A DNA stretch of 64,000 nucleotides from Myxococcales bacterium (GTDB taxonomy: Bacteria > Myxococcota_A > Bradymonadia > Bradymonadales > Bradymonadaceae): positions 56,008 to 120,007 of the forward strand of contig SKON01000013.1 of assembly GCA_007120035.1 (NCBI GenBank). The letters run 5' to 3'. Shown in pieces: positions 18,593 to 26,869 of the stretch. Numbering within the stretch: position 1 is the stretch's first letter; every line of letters starts with the position of its first letter. Position numbers and translations under genes: made by a program. The notes under the pieces were generated by a model. The model saw only the letters and a program-made list of their open reading frames with translations. It was not told where the DNA came from and did not search any database.

Positions 18593-20458
18593 CTACTCCT
18601 GCAGGAGGAACGGCGTCTGGACCTCGATAGGCCCCTCCTGAAATGGCGGGAACCTCCACCGCCGAATATGGGAGGCCATGCACCGACCAAAATCGGTGTT
18701 CTCCAGCGCCGACGGCGACATGGCCATCGCCTCTACATGCCCCGTGGTCTCGATCTGGAGGGTCACGTCGACCCTGTCGTGATCCAGGGTTCCACCGCGC
18801 AGAATATGGCGCTCCCGACAGGACGCCACGCTGGCCATCACGTTCTGCATCCCCTGCGCGATGTCGGAGTTCGACAGGCGGTCCCGGGTCCCCACGAGCT
18901 CATCAAACTCATCGCGAGGGTTGTAGACCCCTCGCTGGGTGTCGGTCTGAAGCGCCGCCATGGCCTGCAACCGCTCGTCTTCGAACTCCTCGTCGGCTCG
19001 GGCGATGCCTCCTCCGCCGGTACGCTCCTCGGCCTGGCCACCGGACCCGACCATCCCGGACTGTTGGAACCGCCCCCCGACCCGACGCTCTTCGTCATCG
19101 CCGGCCCGGGTCCCCTGGAGGTCCTCCTCGCGCCGTCGGAACTGATCGGGATCGATGCGGGGCATCGCCGGGGCCCCCTCCGTTCGCTCCTGCCCCGATG
19201 ATGGTCGGCCTCCCCGCTGCTCCTGCTCTTCCTGCTCCAGCGCCGCCTGACCGTCGGCCCGGGAGATCACCAACGCCTGCTCCAACACCACCTGATCAAC
19301 AGCCCTCATCCGCTCTTCTTCGGTGTACTCCCGAAACTGCGGGGCCTGCCCGATATGGTCCGCCCGAATCCGGGGACCTTCGTCGACCTCCACCTCGTCC
19401 CCCCCCGCGATCCACCCGAAGTAGACCACCGCCACGACCACCACCATCGCCACCACCCCGGCGATGGAACCGGCGACCATTCGCTTACGCCCATCGCTCT
19501 TGATCGCGTTGATCTGGATCAGCAGGCTCCCCGTGATCTCGTCCATTCGACTCATGGACGAAGCCTGGGGGGCCTCGGACTTCAGCTTCGGCGCGTCCGG
19601 GAAGAACGGGACGGCGTCCTCTTCCTCGCTGAGCTCCGACAGCCCGTCCCCTGCCGATGAACTCATCGGTGTCGAGAAGAGCCCGTCATGGACCGAGGCT
19701 CCCCCGACGGGAGCTTTCTCGGCCTCTGCGCCATCGGGCAGCGTCACCGCGAGGGCCAGATCCTCCTCGGGATCCGCCGCGGGCTCCGAAACGGGATCCG
19801 GGCCCTTTGACGCCTCCGCGACCGCCGGCTCCGGGTCCACCTGAAGGCGCTGCCGAAGCGCCTGCAGCCGCTGGCTCTGCCGCTCCAGCGACGAGTCCAA
19901 CTCCTTCTTCTGCCTCAGGCTGCTCAGCAGATCCTTAGGCTTCTCCGCGTCACCGGACTTCGAGAGCCCATCGAGTTCCGCTGGCGACAGCGACATCTGG
20001 ACGGTCTGGTCTTCCTCCTCGCCAGCGTCGTAGTCCTCGGCCCGGATCGCCTGCATGGGCTGGCTGATCCCCAGCGTCTTCACCGGTTGCTGGCCCACCG
20101 ACTGCTGATCCAGGGCCTCCCGAAACGCGGGGACCTCCGTGACGGGCTTCCACCCCGAGAAGGTCTCGTTCCACAGGTAGATCCCGTCCCCCAGCGCCCC
20201 TTCGGCGATCAGATCCTGGAGATCTGCCTCGTCGAAAGGACCGAAGGACTGCCCGTTGATCGCGTAATGCCACTTCGGCCTCGCCGACGGCGGCGGTGGC
20301 GGCCCTGGACGAGCGGCCGCCGGCGCGGCCGGGGCTCGCGGCTCCCGAACGGTGATCACATGGCTGCACTTCTTGCAGCGCACCTTCAGAACCTTGCCCC
20401 GGACCTTCTCATCAGCGATGGAGTATTTGGTCTGACAACTGTCGCAGTAAAATTTCAT
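18593..20458 (-). CDS. GltJ/AgmX-like protein: zinc finger, GYF domain, TM and AgmX/PglI C-terminal domain
   Basis: This is a 621-residue protein. The ATG at 20458 starts an MJ0042-type zinc finger with Cys at 5, 8, 28 and 31. A proline-rich linker is followed by a GYF_2 domain (WHYAINGQSFGPFDEADL, about 63-115). One TM segment (GSIAGVVAMVVVVAVVYFGW) and a long acidic and Gln-rich linker lead to a TonB-like C-terminal domain (MQNVMASVASCRERHI ... IRRWRFPPF). This domain order matches Myxococcus GltJ/AgmX, an inner-membrane part of the gliding machinery whose zinc finger and GYF sense MglA. Glide function is inferred; similar proteins occur in non-gliders. It is convergent with the preceding gene. 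Confidence 0.75.
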   Translation of the reverse strand: MKFYCDSCQTKYSIADEKVRGKVLKVRCKKCSHVITVREPRAPAAPAAARPGPPPPPSARPKWHYAINGQSFGPFDEADLQDLIAEGALGDGIYLWNETFSGWKPVTEVPAFREALDQQSVGQQPVKTLGISQPMQAIRAEDYDAGEEEDQTVQMSLSPAELDGLSKSGDAEKPKDLLSSLRQKKELDSSLERQSQRLQALRQRLQVDPEPAVAEASKGPDPVSEPAADPEEDLALAVTLPDGAEAEKAPVGGASVHDGLFSTPMSSSAGDGLSELSEEEDAVPFFPDAPKLKSEAPQASSMSRMDEITGSLLIQINAIKSDGRKRMVAGSIAGVVAMVVVVAVVYFGWIAGGDEVEVDEGPRIRADHIGQAPQFREYTEEERMRAVDQVVLEQALVISRADGQAALEQEEQEQRGGRPSSGQERTEGAPAMPRIDPDQFRRREEDLQGTRAGDDEERRVGGRFQQSGMVGSGGQAEERTGGGGIARADEEFEDERLQAMAALQTDTQRGVYNPRDEFDELVGTRDRLSNSDIAQGMQNVMASVASCRERHILRGGTLDHDRVDVTLQIETTGHVEAMAMSPSALENTDFGRCMASHIRRWRFPPFQEGPIEVQTPFLLQE

Positions 20459-20751
20459 GTTCGAGAGCGCCTTCTCCGTTCTCAGCCCGGCTGCACGGCC
20501 CGCAGGCCATCGCCTGGGCGGCGATCGCCGGACCAACTCTAACGGGGCCACCCGCCAATGACAAGCTCACCACGTCCTGAGATTCCGCCTCAGGCCTCTT
20601 GCTTCCAACAGGGTGAACCCTCCGATCTATGCCCCCCTTCGGGCCTCTGCCAGCGGATCCGCTCCTCGCGACGACGCGCGGTTCCGGGTCTACGCGACCT
20701 TCCGGGTCCCGGTCCTCTGAGGCAAGGTCCGAGGCCAACTCAGCGGCCAAG

Positions 20752-20970
20752 TCACTCGTCCAGATCCTCGATGATCGTCTGGATCTGGACCTCCGTGGCG
20801 GTGATCTTGTCACGGCACATCCGGATCAGCTCCGCCGCCCGGGCCACCTGACCTCCCAGCTCGTCGAGGTCAAACCGATCCTCCTCGATGGCCGCCACGA
20901 TCCGATTCAGCTCCGAGAGCGCCTCTCCGTAGGTCGGCGCCGACTGCTCTTCCACTGGCTGATCCGTCAT
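20752..20970 (-). CDS. xseB: Exodeoxyribonuclease VII small subunit
   Basis: This is a 72-residue protein with the XseB pattern: TYGEALSELNRIVAAIEED, then LDELGGQVARAAELIRMC, two helices that bind the large subunit. Length is typical (~70-80). Its ATG overlaps the xseA stop in an ATGA (20967-20970), so the two are translationally coupled. ExoVII degrades single-stranded DNA to acid-soluble oligonucleotides in repair. Confidence 0.92.
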   Translation of the reverse strand: MTDQPVEEQSAPTYGEALSELNRIVAAIEEDRFDLDELGGQVARAAELIRMCRDKITATEVQIQTIIEDLDE

Positions 20971-22709
20971 TCTTCCTCCCTGGATTCCTGATCATCTACC
21001 TGATCATCTACCTGATCATCTACCCGACGACCTCTGAATCGACCGCCCGTCACCTGTACTTCGAACACCTCTCCCACCCCCAGCTCCTCGGGCCCCCGGA
21101 CCACACCATCAGGCCCGGTGACGATGGCGAACCCCCGGGCCAACGTCGACGCGGGATCCAGGGATCGCACCTGCTTGTCTACGCCATCCAAGTACGCCGA
21201 CGCTCGCTCCAGGGACCGCCTCACCCCCCGCTCCAACCGACCGCTGATCTCCCGGATCTCTTGACGCTCTCGTTGCCGATCCCGCTGCAGCCGTGGCAAC
21301 GACAAGGACCGCTCCACCACCTGCAGACTCCGGCGAGCGTTCTCCACGCTTCGGGCGCTCCCGCGGTGCATCCGGGCTTCCGCTTCGTCGACAGCCCGGC
21401 GCCTGGCCACCATCGCCCGCTCCACGAGCCGCGGCAGCGTCGCCGCCACCCGCTCCTGCTCCCGCCTCGCTCTCTTCAACCCGGCGTCAGCGCCACGATG
21501 CAGGCGATTGCCCGTCGCGAATAGCCCGTGGCGAGTGTCCTTCAACGTCCGCCGGCTGCCGTTGACGATGGCCCGGCCCGCCTCCTCCACGCTCCCCCGA
21601 AACTCCTCGACGGTCCGAATCAACAGCTCCGCGGCCGCCGTCGGCGTCTTCGTCGACTCCCCGATTAGATCCAGCAGGCATCGATCCTGTTGATGGCCTA
21701 CGCCGCAGACCAATTTCACCGGATGAGTGCACACCTCTTGGCCGATGGCCTCGGTGTCAAAGAAAGAGAGGTCCGACCGCGACCCTCCCCCCCGGATCAC
21801 CACCACGGCGTCGAACTCATCGGCTCGACGCCGAAAATACCGCAGCGCCTTCAACACGGACCCTTCGGCCCGCTCCCCCTGCACCCGAGCGTGATGGGCC
21901 ACCACCTGGAACCCGAACCCGCTGCTCTGTAACTGGTGCACGAAGTCGTTGTAACCGTCGCTGCCCACACTGGTGATCAACCCCACCCGCAGCGGGCAGA
22001 CCGGTAGCGACCGCCGCAAGTTCCGGTCGTGGATCCCCGCCTTCTTTAGCACCGCGAACACCCGCTCCCGATTCCTTGCGATCTCCCCCACGGTGTAGGT
22101 GGGATCCAGGTCCTGGAGGATCACCTGAAACCGCCCCCCCTGCCCGTAGAGATCCACCCGGGCCAGCACCCGCACCGCCGACCCGTCTCGCAACTCAATC
22201 CCCTCCCGCCGCAGGGTGGCCTCGATCTCCTGACGCTCTCGACCAAAGAGCACCGCCGAGACCTTCGCCACCGGATCTTCCCCCGCCACGGGGCGCTCCA
22301 AGAGCTCGAAGAAGAGCGCCTTGTGCCGACTCCTCAGGCTTCGCTCATAACTCTCCAGCTCCCCCACGATCCACACAGGGTCTGGAAACCGCCGCAGGAG
22401 CGCCTGGCGAGCCTCCCGGTTCAACCGGCTCACGCTCCAGGTGTTCGCCGGCAGCCGCGCTGGCAGCTCCGCCTCCGTCTCGGGGAGCTCCTTCTTGTGC
22501 TCCCGCAGCCGCGTGGACACCCGAAATCGATGCCCCTCCAGCCGCTCCAGGACGTGATCCAGATGCTGAAGCGGCACATACCAGGTGCGGCTGGTCTTAT
22601 CGTAGGATCGGCCTGGGAGAGCTCGCACCAGATCCACGAGCTCCGCCCGATAGGGGAAGCTGATCGCGATACGGCGAGTCTGTGGGTCCAGGTCGATCAG
22701 TCGAGACAT
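20967..22709 (-). CDS. xseA: Exodeoxyribonuclease VII large subunit with N-terminal HARP-like domain
   Basis: This is a 580-residue protein (XseA is usually 400-460). The ATG at 22709 has GAGGAAGA upstream. The XseA core is clear: SRLNREARQALLRRFPDPVW (OB-fold, binds ssDNA), then VGLITSVGSDGYNDFVHQL, VVVIRGGGSRSDLSFFDTE and CGVGHQQDRCLLDLIG, then coiled coil. The first ~75 residues are extra: VRALPGRSYDKTSRTWYVPL resembles the HARP substrate-recognition fold of SMARCAL1-like annealing helicases. A 12-bp triplet repeat encodes VDDQVDDQVDDQ at the C-terminus. It is the second gene of lipoprotein-xseA-xseB. Confidence 0.9.
   Translation of the reverse strand: MSRLIDLDPQTRRIAISFPYRAELVDLVRALPGRSYDKTSRTWYVPLQHLDHVLERLEGHRFRVSTRLREHKKELPETEAELPARLPANTWSVSRLNREARQALLRRFPDPVWIVGELESYERSLRSRHKALFFELLERPVAGEDPVAKVSAVLFGRERQEIEATLRREGIELRDGSAVRVLARVDLYGQGGRFQVILQDLDPTYTVGEIARNRERVFAVLKKAGIHDRNLRRSLPVCPLRVGLITSVGSDGYNDFVHQLQSSGFGFQVVAHHARVQGERAEGSVLKALRYFRRRADEFDAVVVIRGGGSRSDLSFFDTEAIGQEVCTHPVKLVCGVGHQQDRCLLDLIGESTKTPTAAAELLIRTVEEFRGSVEEAGRAIVNGSRRTLKDTRHGLFATGNRLHRGADAGLKRARREQERVAATLPRLVERAMVARRRAVDEAEARMHRGSARSVENARRSLQVVERSLSLPRLQRDRQRERQEIREISGRLERGVRRSLERASAYLDGVDKQVRSLDPASTLARGFAIVTGPDGVVRGPEELGVGEVFEVQVTGGRFRGRRVDDQVDDQVDDQESREEE
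20988..21023. repeat. 12-bp tandem repeat, three exact copies
   Basis: CTGATCATCTAC occurs three times without change at the 3' end of xseA and encodes VDDQ three times on the minus strand. The unit is a multiple of three, so copy-number change would keep the frame. Confidence 0.95.
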
Positions 22710-22716
22710 TTCTTCC

Positions 22717-23118
22717 TCAGGGCGACTCCCCGTCACCGTTCTCATCGTCTGCTTCTTCGTCGTCTGCTTCGTCTGCTTCGTCTTCCTCGGCCTCGGCTGC
22801 CTCCAGGCAGGCCGACCCTTGATCGCCGAAACACCGGCCCTCCCCGGTGGTCCCCTCGGGCCGGCAGGGCTCGCAGACCTCCCCCTGCCGGCAATCCTCC
22901 GTGGTCTCACACCGATCCAGGCATTGCCGTTGATAACACACCCCGTCGTCGGGGCAACCCACATGTTGATCGCAGTCGGCGGTCAGCACGCAACCGCTCC
23001 AGGTGAGGACCACGGCGGCTATCATCGCCGCCACCACCCAAATCCCTCGACACGCAGCGAGGCCCCGAGTACATTCTCTTGCCCGCGGCGATATCCTCGA
23101 TCTCCTCAGGATCCTCAT
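22717..23118 (-). CDS. Cys-rich lipoprotein with acidic tail
   Basis: This is a 133-residue protein. The ATG at 23118 gives a basic N-terminus and a hydrophobic stretch ending in the lipobox WSGC. The mature part has CxxDxxC-like pairs (CDQHVGCPDDGVCYQRQC, CETTEDCRQGEVCEPC) and then an acidic low-complexity tail (AEEDEADEADDEEADDENGDGE). Such short Cys-rich lipoproteins are common in myxobacteria. The stop is 7 bp before xseA. Its start codon overlaps the divergent sppA start in the sequence CATG. Confidence 0.65.
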   Translation of the reverse strand: MRILRRSRISPRARECTRGLAACRGIWVVAAMIAAVVLTWSGCVLTADCDQHVGCPDDGVCYQRQCLDRCETTEDCRQGEVCEPCRPEGTTGEGRCFGDQGSACLEAAEAEEDEADEADDEEADDENGDGESP

Positions 23119-24862
23119 GCTCCGTGCACCTTTCGTATTCATATGGAACGCCCTGAAGGCCCTCGTCTTCGCGCTGAAGTGGGCTCTCTTCCGCCTGGGA
23201 CGGTTCCTGACCCGCAAGAAACCCCGGTGGGTCCACTGGCACGTCCCGGCTCGCCATCCCTTCGGCCCCCCCCGCGGGGTGGCCGCCCTCTTCCAGGATA
23301 CCCCGTCCTTCCTCGACGCGCGAGAGCGACTCCTTCGGCTCGCAGACGACCCCGACGTCGACGGCCTCCTGATCACCGCCGACGGCCTCTCCATGGGCTC
23401 CGCACACGTCGGTGACCTGGCCGACCTCGCAGACCGTCTCCGAGACAGTGGCAAGGCCGTGCTCTTCCACAGCCACTCTCTGATGGGCCGAGAGTACCGC
23501 CTGGCCCTGGCCGCCGACCAGATTCTGGTCACCCCCGGGGCCCACCTCTACCTCTTCGGGCTCCGGATCGAGCAATTCTTCGCTGCCCCGCTCCTGGAGC
23601 GCCTCGGCGTGGCCGCTCAATTCGTCCACCTCGGGGCATTCAAGACCGCGGCCCACCGGTTCATCCACGAGGAAGGCACGTCCCCCCAGCGGTTGGCCGT
23701 GGACCAGCTCCTCACCTCCCTGGCCAAGCTCCAGGAGAGCCACCTGGCCGAACGCCGCGGACTCGCCGACGACGAGCTCCCGGACCTCTTCGGCACCATG
23801 CCCATCGACGACCAGGAGGCCATCCACCGCAAACTCATCGACGCCCGATGGCCCCGACGCAAACTGCGCCACTGGATCGCCTCCGGCCACCTCGCCGAAG
23901 GAGAGCAGCCGCCGAGCCCCGAAGAGGCCGAGAAGGCCGCCGGCCAGGTGATCATCCGGGACCTCCCGGCCCACGTCGGCGGCATCCCTCGGTTTCAGTG
24001 GGTCCCCCTCTTCCGCCACCAGCCGGCCATCGCCGTCATGGATCTCTCGGGGATGATCGTCATGCCCGATACGGAGATCCCCGGTCATTCGGCGGCCACC
24101 ATTGACCCCAAAGAAGTCCTCCCCGCCCTGCGAGCCCTGAAGCGGGCTCGCCATATCCGGGCCGTGGTCCTCCACATCAACTCCCCCGGGGGGAGCGCCA
24201 TCGCTAGCGAAATCATCTGGGACGCCATCGGCGATCTCGGCGAAGCCAAGCCCGTCATCGCTTACATGAGCGACGTCGCCGCCAGCGGTGGTTACTACCT
24301 CTCCGTCGCTGCCCACGGCATCATCTGCCGCCCGGAGACCATCACGGGCTCCATCGGCGTGATCGCCGGCAAGTTCTCCCTCCCCGGGGCCTTAGAGCAT
24401 CTGGGAATCCACCACGAGACCTTCGCCCGCCACGAATCCAGCCGATTCATGAGCCTCTCCGAGCCCCTCTCCGAGGACTCCCTTGAGAACCTTCGTCGCG
24501 ACGCCCGGGCCTTCTACCGCCAGTTCTTGCGCCGCGTCGGGGAGTCTCGGGGTCTGCCCCGCCGCCGGCTTCATCGCTTCGCCCGGGGCCGGGTCTACAC
24601 CGGCGTCGACGCCCATCGACGAGGCCTGGTGGACAAACTCGGCGGCTTCGAGGACGCCGTCGACCTGGCCCGAGAGCTCGCGAGCCTCGACGACCGAGCC
24701 CCCCTGGTCTTCCAGCCCCACCGTAAGGTCAGCCTCCCCGCTCTCCTCCGGACTCGGGCGACCTCAGCCATCGTCCCCGACACTCTCCAGGAGCTCCGCG
24801 GCATCCACGCCATCGCCCGCCGCGAGCCCTTGCTGGCCTTGTTGCCTTTGCGCTTGACCTGA
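23117..24862 (+). CDS. sppA: Signal peptide peptidase SppA, 67K type
   Basis: This is a 581-residue protein. The ATG at 23117 follows AGGATCCTC and starts an N-terminal membrane anchor. It has two tandem Clp/crotonase-like domains, as in E. coli SppA. The first carries the catalytic Lys K176 (LGAFKTAAHRF), the second the nucleophile S390 (VAASGGYYLSVAA), plus NSPGGSAIASE and TGSIGVIAG. It digests cleaved signal peptides in the membrane. The start codon lies in CATG shared with the divergent lipoprotein gene. Confidence 0.9.
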   Translation: MLRAPFVFIWNALKALVFALKWALFRLGRFLTRKKPRWVHWHVPARHPFGPPRGVAALFQDTPSFLDARERLLRLADDPDVDGLLITADGLSMGSAHVGDLADLADRLRDSGKAVLFHSHSLMGREYRLALAADQILVTPGAHLYLFGLRIEQFFAAPLLERLGVAAQFVHLGAFKTAAHRFIHEEGTSPQRLAVDQLLTSLAKLQESHLAERRGLADDELPDLFGTMPIDDQEAIHRKLIDARWPRRKLRHWIASGHLAEGEQPPSPEEAEKAAGQVIIRDLPAHVGGIPRFQWVPLFRHQPAIAVMDLSGMIVMPDTEIPGHSAATIDPKEVLPALRALKRARHIRAVVLHINSPGGSAIASEIIWDAIGDLGEAKPVIAYMSDVAASGGYYLSVAAHGIICRPETITGSIGVIAGKFSLPGALEHLGIHHETFARHESSRFMSLSEPLSEDSLENLRRDARAFYRQFLRRVGESRGLPRRRLHRFARGRVYTGVDAHRRGLVDKLGGFEDAVDLARELASLDDRAPLVFQPHRKVSLPALLRTRATSAIVPDTLQELRGIHAIARREPLLALLPLRLT

Positions 24863-24937
24863 AGCCGCCGGAAATGTGATCCCCGCCACGCCTGTTCTCA
24901 CCCCGTCTGTATCCCTTTCTTTTCTCGGAGTATCTCC

Positions 24938-25201
24938 ATGGCCCGCGTCGTGATCTACCGCACCGTCTACTGCCCCTACTGCGATATGGCCAAGCGCCTC
25001 TTTGACAGTCTCGGCGTCGAGTACGAACAGATCGACGTCACCGAAGACCCCGAGACCCGCGCCGAGCTGGTCCAACGCACCGGCGGCAAACGCACGGTCC
25101 CCCAGATCTTCATCAACGACGTCCCCGTCGGGGGATTCACCGACATCCAGGCCCTCCAGCGCTCCGGCGAGCTCGAAAGGATGCTCGCCGATGATGCCTA
25201 A
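24938..25201 (+). CDS. grxC: Glutaredoxin 3
   Basis: This is an 87-residue thioredoxin-fold protein with the dithiol active site C12-P-Y-C15, the cis-Pro region RTVPQIFIN and the GGFTDIQAL glutathione-binding loop. It reduces disulfides with glutathione. CGGAGTATCTCC precedes the ATG. Confidence 0.93.
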   Translation: MARVVIYRTVYCPYCDMAKRLFDSLGVEYEQIDVTEDPETRAELVQRTGGKRTVPQIFINDVPVGGFTDIQALQRSGELERMLADDA

Positions 25202-25208
25202 ACCAAAA

Positions 25209-25242
25209 AACCGCGCTCATCCATAGAGGACTGAGCGCGGTT
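25209..25242. terminator. Bidirectional terminator
   Basis: AACCGCGCTCA and TGAGCGCGGTT form a perfect 11-bp stem with a 12-nt loop. It is followed by a T-rich run on the plus strand (TTGTTCTTGTTTTG) and preceded by an A-run that serves the minus strand. It stops grxC and the convergent GltG-like gene. Confidence 0.85.
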
Positions 25243-25263
25243 GTTCTTGTTTTGCTCTAGCGG

Positions 25264-26625
25264 TTACTGGATACCGGAGAACACGAAGGGGTACTGAATG
25301 ATGCAGATACCGCCGTCGGGCTCCTCGAATCGAAGCCGCTCGATGACCCGGACCACACACCCTTCGACGCTACGGTCGTTCATGGTGGACTCGGCGATGG
25401 TGGCATTGCTCACCGAACCGTCGAGCTGTACTCGCCAGTTCGCCGTGATCTGACCGCTCAAGGAGGGGTTCGTCTGGAGCTCGCGCTCGAAGCAGTGTCG
25501 GATCGCGTTCTGGCGGGCGTTGACCACCCGGCGAATGTCGGCGGGGTCGCAGAAGTCGCCCACCGCCGGCGCACCGGTCGTCATCTGGGCCTGCACTTCC
25601 CGCTGCTCGCCACGTCCCACGGCCGCTCCGGCTCCGGCGCCACCGCCGGTGTCCACTTCACCGAGACCACCGACCCGACCGTACCCGTCGCCGCCACCAC
25701 CGGAGCCACCCCCGCGCATGCCCATCCCGCCGGCGCCACGGCCGATCTCCAGAGCATCGCCGTCGCCGGCCATCGCCACGTCCATGGTGGCGTCAAATCC
25801 GTCTTGCTGAGCGAAGAGGTTCTCCAGGGGACCGGCTCCGAGCACGTCCTGACTCAGCGCCTCGTGAATCCCGATGTTCTCGATGTCGATCTCGTCGCGC
25901 ATCTCAGCGTCGACCTCGGGGATCTCCGATTCTTCGATCTCCTCTTCGGGATCGCCGAACTCCCCTTCTTCACCGCCAGCCTTCTTCGCTGTGGTGTCTT
26001 CTTCCTCCTCGTCTTCCTCTTCTTCCAGAGCGTCCATCACGTCATCGACGGCGAACCGGGCGAACCGGTCCAGGTAGGCGATGTCCTCAAGCTCCGCCCG
26101 CGGCGGCTGCATGAAGGCGGCGATCAAAAAGATCGTGTGGAACACCAGGGCCAGCAAAAGCGCCAACACCAGAGGCCCGTCAAACATCTCCTTCGGGCGC
26201 CGCCCGGGCACCACGGCCAGCTTGTCCGAGAGCCGGAAGAAGATCTTGATCTTGCCCAGGTCCAGAAGACCCCAATCGCCAAACCGGAGGCTGATCTCGT
26301 AGACCGTGGCCGATCCCTCGGCGGTCTGCTCCGAGCCCACAGGCCGAGCCCGGTTCTCGTCGATCAAGTCTTCCAGATCGTATTCTTCGTCGTTCAAGTG
26401 AATCGTGACGCCCACCTTGTCGGTGAACCTCACCTTATAACCCTTCTCCTCGCGCTCGAAGACCTCCAACGACCGAGGCAGGCCCGGCGCCGGAACTGAG
26501 AAGGTGTTATCGTCATCATCCCCCATGGTGACGATATGCTCGCTGGTCTGAGAGAAGACCTGTTCACGGTAGATCGTTCCGTTCCAGACCAGCGCGACAA
26601 GAAGACTGTGATTGATCGGTTTCAC
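25264..26625 (-). CDS. GltG-like protein: FHA-like domain, TM and AgmX/PglI C-terminal domain
   Basis: This is a 453-residue protein. I use the GTG at 26625 with GGAG 7 nt upstream. The N-terminal ~140 residues are beta-rich and FHA-like by pattern. A TM helix at 150-172 (VLALLLALVFHTIFLIAAF) is followed by a very acidic stretch, then a Gly-rich linker (MRGGGSGGGGDGYG). The C-terminal ~90 residues (from RRVVNARQNAIRHCFERE) are an AgmX/PglI TonB-like domain. The layout resembles Myxococcus GltG. It is a paralogue of the protein at 18593-20458 in the C-terminal domain. A cell-envelope machine role is inferred. Confidence 0.7.
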   Translation of the reverse strand: MKPINHSLLVALVWNGTIYREQVFSQTSEHIVTMGDDDDNTFSVPAPGLPRSLEVFEREEKGYKVRFTDKVGVTIHLNDEEYDLEDLIDENRARPVGSEQTAEGSATVYEISLRFGDWGLLDLGKIKIFFRLSDKLAVVPGRRPKEMFDGPLVLALLLALVFHTIFLIAAFMQPPRAELEDIAYLDRFARFAVDDVMDALEEEEDEEEEDTTAKKAGGEEGEFGDPEEEIEESEIPEVDAEMRDEIDIENIGIHEALSQDVLGAGPLENLFAQQDGFDATMDVAMAGDGDALEIGRGAGGMGMRGGGSGGGGDGYGRVGGLGEVDTGGGAGAGAAVGRGEQREVQAQMTTGAPAVGDFCDPADIRRVVNARQNAIRHCFERELQTNPSLSGQITANWRVQLDGSVSNATIAESTMNDRSVEGCVVRVIERLRFEEPDGGICIIQYPFVFSGIQ

Positions 26626-26869
26626 CGGCGTACTCCGTATCGACTCGTGGTTCGCCTCGACCCGCAACACAGATCGGGAGGGCGAAAATGAGGACACCAA
26701 ACAATAGGGAAACCCTCAAGTGGCGTCAACATTGGTTTCATAGGGAGGAATTTGCCCCCTCTCTCCCGTTGTTTTACTGTAGCGAGAGGAAAGCGGAATG
26801 GCAAAGACTCCTACATCTCTCTACACCTTTTTCTCTCGTCCTCCATTCCGGACACCCTCGGGGATCTCC

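Noticed and set aside
20459..20751. RNA gene or small gene between the GltJ-like gene and xseB
   Set aside because: Only a short 6-bp hairpin (CCTGAG/CTCAGG at about 20576-20594) without a T-run was seen; no tRNA-like fold or coding frame.
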